Shown: piece after piece, positions 36,201 through 45,200 of the stretch
How positions within the stretch are numbered: position 1 is the stretch's first letter
How the letters are laid out: each line of letters opens with the position of its first letter
From: Lonicera japonica
Taxonomy: Eukaryota > Streptophyta > Magnoliopsida > Dipsacales > Caprifoliaceae
Direction of reading: 5' to 3'
Length of the DNA: 64,000 nt
Assembly: GCA_021464415.1 (NCBI GenBank)
Contig: CM038466.1
Coordinates: 48,483,356 to 48,547,355 of the forward strand
Notes under the pieces: model-generated
Database searches by the model: none
Told to the model about the DNA's origin: nothing
What the model saw: only the letters and a program-made list of their open reading frames with translations
Position numbers and translations under genes: made by a program

Positions 36201-39200
36201 GTAATGTTGGAATCGGTGGCAACTCCTGTATGCCGGCCTCCTACTAATTGGGTGCCACTATCATTCTGAACTTCTGAGTGCTTTGAACAAAATGCGCGCA
36301 ACTCAACCTAGATTTGGAGGAAAAAAAAAAGAAAAATTTACCATTCTAATCAGCGAGTCTTGTTCTGACTGCCTGGACTTGGGCATTTAGAAAACGCTAA
36401 CAGCAAGCATGATAATAACAACAATAATCAATAATATGATGATAAGAACAACAACAATGATAATAACAATCATGATAATGATGAAAAAATAATAATAATA
36501 ATAATAACAACAACAACAACAATAACAATAACAACAATGAAAATAAGAACAATTATAACTGGAACTAGAACTAGAACTTGTGGCACGCTCGATGCGCGTG
36601 CAATATTACACCTAGTAATTCCTCAGCGTATTTTTAAAGGACATTACATAAATGTGATGTGTTTGGTCAAGTGGTAATAACATGTGTTCTTTATATTTGA
36701 AGTCATGGGTTCAAATCCATTGCAAGCATTATTTTTATTTCTAAAGTACATGGGTAATTTTGCAATTTCAAGCGCATAACAAAGTCCTCATCTCACTTAA
36801 TATATACTAATAGATAAAAATAGCAATAATATACTTCCAACCATCAAGAAATCCATTAAATAAATCTTACATCATCACATCCAAATTTCCCCCAAATCTC
36901 CATTCTGTGTCTTGCATCTCTAGCACATATAGGATGGAAAGAAGTTCTACAAGTTCCTGAACAAGCAACAACACAAAGGGCAAGTTAATACTGAGCAGCC
37001 AATTAGGGGGACAGGAGAGAGATTGAAGCAAAATACCAACATTCATCTTCCAGAGCAACACAAAGGGCATGCAAGACAAAAGATAATTCTGGAGCAAAAA
37101 CTGATGGCCAACTGGTTTTGTTTCAGTACCTCCCACTCAATTTGCTGTCCTATTATTGTCCCAAATTGTTTGGCCTTTTAAATAATGTATTGTGTTAGCA
37201 TGCCTTAAGTTGCATGGAGTCAATCTTTGGCAACAACAAAGGAAAGGAGAAACAAATACCCTCTTAGGGTGGACACAAGGAATAGCGGAGAAGGCACTGA
37301 ATTTTAAAAACAGTCTTTTGATGTTGGATATGTATGAAAACCTATATATATAGATCAGTTTATGTTTGTTTAGTTTTGTAGTTCGCGGAAACTTTCTCAG
37401 GTTGAATTTAAAAAGACAGTTTTTGGAAGAAAATTTTGTTTATAGCTTTCAAGGATAGTATAGCAAACTGAAACACAATCTCTGAAAAAATCATGTATCA
37501 TTTCCATCTGATAACAAGTAAAACATGGCTACAGACGGCCTACGGTTCCTTACAACATTGTTTCCAATTCAAAAACAGTTTTGTTTAATCTTAAGAGGTA
37601 AGGGAGACACCATTTCTATTTTATTCTAAGGAGATCAGAAGTATACGCACATGTTCATGTTCTCCACAACCGTTGTTACTTTAGCAACAGAAGCAGCAGC
37701 AAGAGATAAAAGTGGCAGCTCGTATTGCCTTTTTCCTTTTGGATAATCTAGTGTGATAAGATTATGTTGACACCGCGTCTAAGAGGGGAGCAACCCAAGC
37801 ATCAATTTAATGGTATATTAAAATCTTTTTCCTAGTTCTCTTCAAGTTGTTTCCAATATTTACATCAAGTCTAAAAGTGATCCCTTCTTTTGCAATCAAA
37901 TCCAAATATCAACTGAAAAATGATATGGGTTGTCAAAAAACTGGCCAAAAAGATAATAATATAAATAACATAAAGCAAACCCATTTTCCTTGCCACCACT
38001 CTAATAGATACCCAAAATTCCCTAATCAACTTTCAAGGTTGAAACTTGAAATCAAGATTCCAGCAAGATAAGACAAGAAACGACAATAGTATTATACACA
38101 CTGAATAAAGTCTGCACATAGACGCCTCTAACGTAAAGATTTTCCCTCTGCACGTGTAAAACAACACAAAATACAAAACCTAATCCCTCTTTCATCTTGT
38201 CTGGTTCAAACTCGCGGTGTGTAATATTAGTTTCTAGCCATTTCTGCTATATCTCCTTTGGTACACTATAGTACCCATTCTTAAAAGAAATCACTGAGTC
38301 AATTTAGCTCCAACAATGTAAAGTTGACTTACTTCACATCAACAGCTCCAGCAAGCATGATCTCAACTTCCTACAAACTTTTCTGTAAGAAAAGTATGTC
38401 GCAAAACTACATAATTACTTTACATCATTCACAACTCACATGAAACTATTTAAAGAAAAAGCACGTGCACCAAACTTGCTTTAGTGCTTCTGGAAAGAGA
38501 TAAAGCTTCACCTATACTATTCTATGCGTTAAAATATGGGTGTTTCAAAGACTATCTTAGAGCAATTATCATGGAGCAACACAATGAAGTTCAAGTTTCC
38601 ATGACAATCGAAACCAAATTATCGATATCTACTACAAACAGATGGAAAAGACGCAAGCAATCTCTCGCTCATAGTGGTCAAAAGTGGGCCTCGGTGTGCG
38701 CTTAGGGCTCAGGTCCAAGCACAGCATGTGCTCTTTGCATAGGTCTACGCAAGGCAGGCAACTTCAACAAGACACTTGCCTTAAGGGCAAGGCTCAAGCA
38801 AGGCGTGCCTCATTGAAGTAGAGCAGAGTCTTTAATATTGCTGAGTCAAATTCATTTTTCAAATTACTTCCTGTTGACTAATAAAAAATCCTTTTAGAAG
38901 TATGAAGTCCAATAGTAAGACCAAATCAAAGCATTTAAACCCCTCAGAAAACTTGGCGCCTATGTGCACCTTGACTTTTAAACAAGCATGCTCTCGCTAT
39001 ATTCAAAATAATGTAAACTGTGTCATCAATAGAAGCTGATATCTTCAAAACAAAATGTTTGTGTTTTCACTCGTGGAACTAAAGCAATTACCAAAGAAAA
39101 ATATGGATGGAGAAAACAGTAGATAAGAGAAATAAAGATGAGCTGAGAGGAGAGGGGGGGGGGGGGGGGGAACAAGCAAAAGGGTTTATATAGATCATGA

Positions 39201-42200
39201 GTCAATCCTCTTCTTTTCTGCCTCTTCCCTTCTATGTCCATACCTATATCGTCCCAGCCAAATTTGGTCATGTTCTCTCTACTTGCCATTTCTACTTTAT
39301 AACACATAGGTATCATAAGGAAAGGTTCTTTCAACTCACGAACTCTTCCACATCTGGTCAGTGTTTAAAAATGCAATCCAGGCTTAGGCCTCTGGGGTTA
39401 AAATAGAGTCCTAAGCCTCTCTTCAAAGAGGCTCATTCCTTGGGGCGTTTCGCCTTGAGGCTTACTCGCGGCTTGCTTCTTAAGTAGTCACGTTTGACAT
39501 AACTTCAAAGAAAAACCCTGAAAATAATCGCCTTTTTTTTAATTCAAATACCATCGTAATTAATTCCAAAGAGCCCACAGTTGGTTTTTAAAGTTCAAAT
39601 TCTACGTTTGAGAGCCAAAACCCTAGTCTAAGATTTGGGAGATCGTTTTCTCCATCTGAGTCGCTGCTATCTGCTAATCTTCTTCATTTGTATTTTATAT
39701 CCTCTTCTTCCCCTGCCCTCTATGATTCTTCTTCTTTTCTTCTTTTTTCACGATTTTTATATTGCGTCGCCTTTCTTTTGTATTATATATTAGAAAACTC
39801 TCTTCTTCTTTTTTCCCTCTCTCTACCAGGTCTGTCTTGTTCTCCGTTTTGGTGTTTTCTCCTCCGCTGTGGTGCACATCTCAATTACGAACTTTTTTAG
39901 TTCTTTATTTCACCAAGCAACTTCATGTACATTGTATTTCTCCATTGTATTGACGTTGTTTTTGTTCTGGCCACCGCGTGTATGATATGTAGCTGTATTT
40001 ACTTTCATTTTTGGGGATGACGATACACTATCACTATACCATGATGGTGATCTTCATCAATGCTCTTCTTTGCAATAACTTTGATAACAAAGTATTTTTA
40101 AAATTCTGTTAGTACCGTTAATAATTTTTAGGAGTAGTTCGCTTGCATATTGGGGCTAACACCGTCCCTCCCAAAGGCAAAATGACTTTTACAACATTGG
40201 TTAATAAAAGTATAAAATAGTACATAACGTCTTAGGCCCTCGGATTTGCATCACTCTTTTTGAAATGTCCCATCACTCACCACTCCCCCCATTTACTCAC
40301 CTAGTTACATTCTCGTCCAAACATCAAATCATAACAAAAAAATACTCAATACAAAATATTCTTCAGTTCTCTCACTCATTATTGTTGATGTCCTAATGCA
40401 TATTGTTTATAACTGAGAGTAGGTTCAATTTGACGTGAATTTTATAACACCATTTGAAGGTAAAAAGAGAATGTACATAAAGTTATGTCATATGTAGACG
40501 CGTATATATCTACATATGTTTGTGTGTAGGTATAAATATATATGTGTGTTGGTATACATATAATACAATCTATATATTTAGTTTTACAAATACATAAGCA
40601 TAATTTGTTAGGCACGAACCACGTAGGTAATTAACTATAAACGAGTATAGTATGAACCACATATGTGATGTGTCCCCACACCGGATGGTGCGGATTAACT
40701 TAGTATAAACGAGTATAGAATCCTTCATACCCATTCTATGGCAAAAATGCCCAATTTAAGATTTATACACAAGCCTCGTTTGATCGGTTATTAAAAAGTG
40801 GGATGGGATTGTTTTTTTGATAAGAAACAAGATTCCATTCATAATAAAGATTAAAAGTACAAATATAGAGGGGACAAGGAGTCCACTAACCAAACATATA
40901 ACCCACAAAAAGAAAATAAAGGAAATATAATCCTGCCAAAACCCATAGCCAACAATGCACCCTTAGAATATAACCCAAATATAATACAATGGAACAATAT
41001 TCAAGAATCCAAGCTCTCCAATTGTTCTTGATGTCTTCCACTCTATAATTTTTGAAAGGCTCACTTTTTTTATAATACCTTGTTTGATTCGCACAAATGT
41101 GCTAGGATTACTAATACCGGTACTAATTTTATACCACTCTTTGTGGTATAATTTAATACCAAGGGGGAGGTGGTATTGTTTATCCAGGATTAAGAAAAAT
41201 GAACCATATATTTTCGAAAATGCCATTACTACTATAATATTTTCAAAAATATCACTACTACTATAATATTTTCAAAAATGCCACTACTACTACTATATTA
41301 TTATTATTTTAATTTATTTTAAAAAAAATTAATTTTTTTAAATTTTAAAAAAAAAATTAAAATTTTTTAAAATTTTTTTTTTTTTTATTTTGTTAGTCCA
41401 AAATATAATCCTGTATACGAGTTACAGAATCAAACATGGTATTAACATCAGCATGAAATATCCCAGTACTAATACTGCATGAATCAAACAAGGCATTGGT
41501 ATTAAATTAATACCAGGATTAATAGTCCAGCACTATTAATACTGGTATTATTAATCCCACTGACCCTAATACCCGAATCAAACGAGGCCTTAAAGCAGTA
41601 ATAAGTGAGTTGGACTAGTAAACAAGGTAGTCAATATCGCGTATCAGATACGTATCGTTTTGCTAAAAAATAGTATCGTATATCATAACGTATCGTAAGA
41701 TACGCTTTGATTTTGATATTCATACGAATATATATTTTTATATATACAAACCCATGCATACTTACACCATACATGCATATAAATAAAAAATATCAATATT
41801 TTATACATATTTCATAAAATATTTGAAAGCCCAATACAAAAATCAATGAACTCTTAAATAAATAAGGCCTGCATAAACCTAAGAAACTAATAAAGGTCCT
41901 GTTTACTTACATAGTAAAAAATGTTGTCCGATAATTGTGGGCCCCCTTCGATCTTCCTCCCCTTTCACCTTTTTATTTTTATACTCATTACGTCAACAAA
42001 ATAAAAAATAGGTCAGGTTCTCTCTCTCTGTCTAAATATATATCTTACTGCCTTTTTTACTTTTTGTTTCCATTTTCCACCAACATCCTTCATCTTTCCC
42101 CAACTCGTCGCTGACCTCCTTGCCGCCAGCATCAACAAATCAGGTTCTCTCTCTCTCCTCGCTGCCAGATCGCCGTTTCTCTCTCCCTATTTCTGTCGTA

Positions 42201-45200
42201 GTATTTTTTGGAGCTTTAGGGTTCAACCGAGTTGTGTTTTTTTTTTGGGCAAATCAGGTACTCTCTCTCCTCGACGTCGTTTTACTAAAAAGAGCCCAAA
42301 AAATATATCATACGATACATATAAATCACACGATACATCATACACACAGAAATCCAATACACCTAACGATACGTGATGATTTATGCCCGTAACGAGACGT
42401 ATCGTACGATATTAACTACGTTGCTCATAGAACAAGTCTTGGGTTCAGCGTTCTAAAACTCGCGACTCAGCACTCGATCGACGAGGTGGGGAGTGGGGAG
42501 TTTTCAATTACTTGGGGATTAATCGGAAAAAATCGGATAAGCTATATTTTAATATAAATAATATTCTAAATAATATAATATGATAATAATATGATCAAAT
42601 AGTTTGCAAAATGACAAAGAAGTCTAGAATATCCATAAAATCATATAATATAATATGATTTTTTAAAATTCAAAAATTATTTTCTTTTTCAACCAAATTA
42701 ATAATAAAATTCAGATTCTAAAGTACACAAAAACAGTTTAAATATTCTTTAAAGTTTTCCCTGTTTATTAAATATAAGTAGATTAAGAAATAGATTATTA
42801 AATATAAGTTTCTCCTACTTATTAAATATAAGTAGACAATTACTTATCTACACCAAACATTCACTGCCCAAGAAAGAGAGAAGGTCAGAAGGAAGAAGAA
42901 ACTCAAAGAGGAAGGAAGACAAAGCAGAGAGGAGAAATCGAAATAGACGGAAGACGGAGAAATCGATGATGATGATGATGTGAGTTTAGGATAGCAAAGA
43001 CGCCACTTTCGAGCAGCAAAGAGCAACGAACGGGAAGCGGCGAGTCGGCAATATGAGGTTTGTTGTTTGTCCTAGGGTTTGTAAAGGAAAAATCCCACAG
43101 AAAAGAAAAAAAAAACCACCGAACTACGTCGTTCTCTTCTCCCTTTTTTTTTTTAAATTCCATGACTCGCCGAGTCACACAACTCGCGAGAACTCGGCGA
43201 GTTTTCCCGAGTTATGCCCGATTTTTCACCTGTCCGATTAATGCCCAACGAGTCAGCAAAATAGACTCGCCCAGCTGCCGAGTGCCGAGTACTCGGTGAG
43301 AAATCGGCCTAACTCGCCGAGTTTTAGAACACTGCTTGGGTTTAATAAAAATCCTAAGCATTACCTTGCATATATAATAGTTTTTAACAACAGGCTGCTA
43401 GACATTTGACTTTATAGTGGTCCAATTAATCCCTTGGATTGTGCGGATGTGCGGTAGTTAAGGAGCTCGTAGTTTCTCCAGCAATAGTAAGATTACAATG
43501 TGCTCTCACCGATTTGGACGTCCATATTATAGGAACTTTATCCGCCCAAAGGCAAGTGCCCAGAGCATTGTGCCTAGGCAATTAAGGTGCTCGCCTTACT
43601 AAAGTCGCCTCGCCTAGTTCTAGGTCAGGTACATTCACTGTGTCTTGCTGATCCTAGGTGTTCTTTTGACAACGATGCTCTTGGGACTATGTTGTTTACT
43701 TATGAGGTGTTTAAAAACCAAAAATAAAAAAGATAATATGTGATTTATTTGTACCTGCATCTATTCAAATCAACCTCGTGCACGCAGAAATGGTTTCATT
43801 CAAATTAAGGAATATATTATCTCAACAATAAGTTGTACCTGGTCAGATGGTGAATGCAAGGAAACAGTACTCTTTAACTAATTCCATGTATCCTATCTTA
43901 AGAAGAAACCTCGTCTATTCTTGCACAATCCTTTTGTCGTTTAAGGCATGCCTCTTAACTCTTCAGTTCGTCAGGGCTCATGTGGAAGCCAAGTTACTAT
44001 TCTTGGTCCAACTGACTTACAGAATGTTTGTGCAGGACAGATCTTATTCACTTTCTTTCAGTTCTTGAAACAAATTAAAATAATCTTCTAGACTCAGGAG
44101 TCTGTTTTTTCTAAAAAAAAAAAAAGTTTGGGAGATCCAACCTTAAAACTTACCACCGTGGGTACATTCAGAGAACCATTATTTTTTCCTTCTTTTGAAG
44201 GGAGTTTGAGCATAAGATCATTGACTGAACACAATAAGAGCTTTGCTCGGTAAATTAACCCTGTTTTGGAACTTCTTTCCTGCAAGAAAAGTGATTTCAT
44301 CTATATCTGGCTTTGAAAATTCCCACCCAGATTTCTCTGGGGTACGGGTATCCACACCTCAGAAGCCGTTTCCTAGCACAAAGACATCTCCATTTAAATG
44401 GATCCCTCCCTTTTTAATATGAAGCCACAACACTCCAAGATACAATGCACTCCCAACATGTTTCGGAGTCTGCCATGTAGGTTTTTTTCTTATAAGATGC
44501 CACGTAGATTTTTTTTCTAAATAAAAGGGATAAAAGTGTGATTTAATTTAAGTTTTAGTACATTAGTGTACTTAATATGAAGCCACAATACTCCAAGATA
44601 CAATGCACTCCCAATATGTTTCGGAGTCTGCCATGTAGGTTTTTTTCTTATAAGATAAGATGCCACGTAGATTTTTTTTCTAAATAAAAGGGATAAAAGT
44701 GTGATTTAATTTAAGTTTTAGTACATTAATGTACTTAACAGAGATATCGCCAGATAGACCCGTGGTTCATCGATTTATGTATTTTAATTGACTTGAAAGT
44801 TGGAATGATGCTTATTATCGTAATTTTTACTAACATATTTTAAATATATAAAATGATCGGCATCTAACCAACACATCCACGTCCTATATTTTTTTAAATG
44901 CCATGATAGTGTGCAAAGCATGTTGAGTCGCATAGCGTGTTCCTTTTGACAAAAATTGATGTTACCATATGTAATATAATGGCAGTACCAGGGCATAAAG
45001 CCAACGGGACACTTGCTTAAATCGTTCAAAAATATATCCAGTATGGAAGCTCAGTGTGGATTTTCAGTCCAGTGGTTGAATCCATTGATTATAAATTTCA
45101 ATGGTGCATCCAGATCTTCCTTTGGACAATAATTTGGGAGGCTCACCATACAAGGTATTTAAATGGAAAAGGTAATCAGGTTCTTAGCTTCTCCACTGAT

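Noticed and set aside
36655..36740. A tRNA gene
   Set aside because: A and B boxes are present, but no acceptor stem or anticodon stem can be paired; better explained as a SINE.
39688..39953. Ser/Leu/Phe-rich plus-strand open frames
   Set aside because: They come from a TC-rich tract in intron 1, with an equally open complementary frame, and show no domain.
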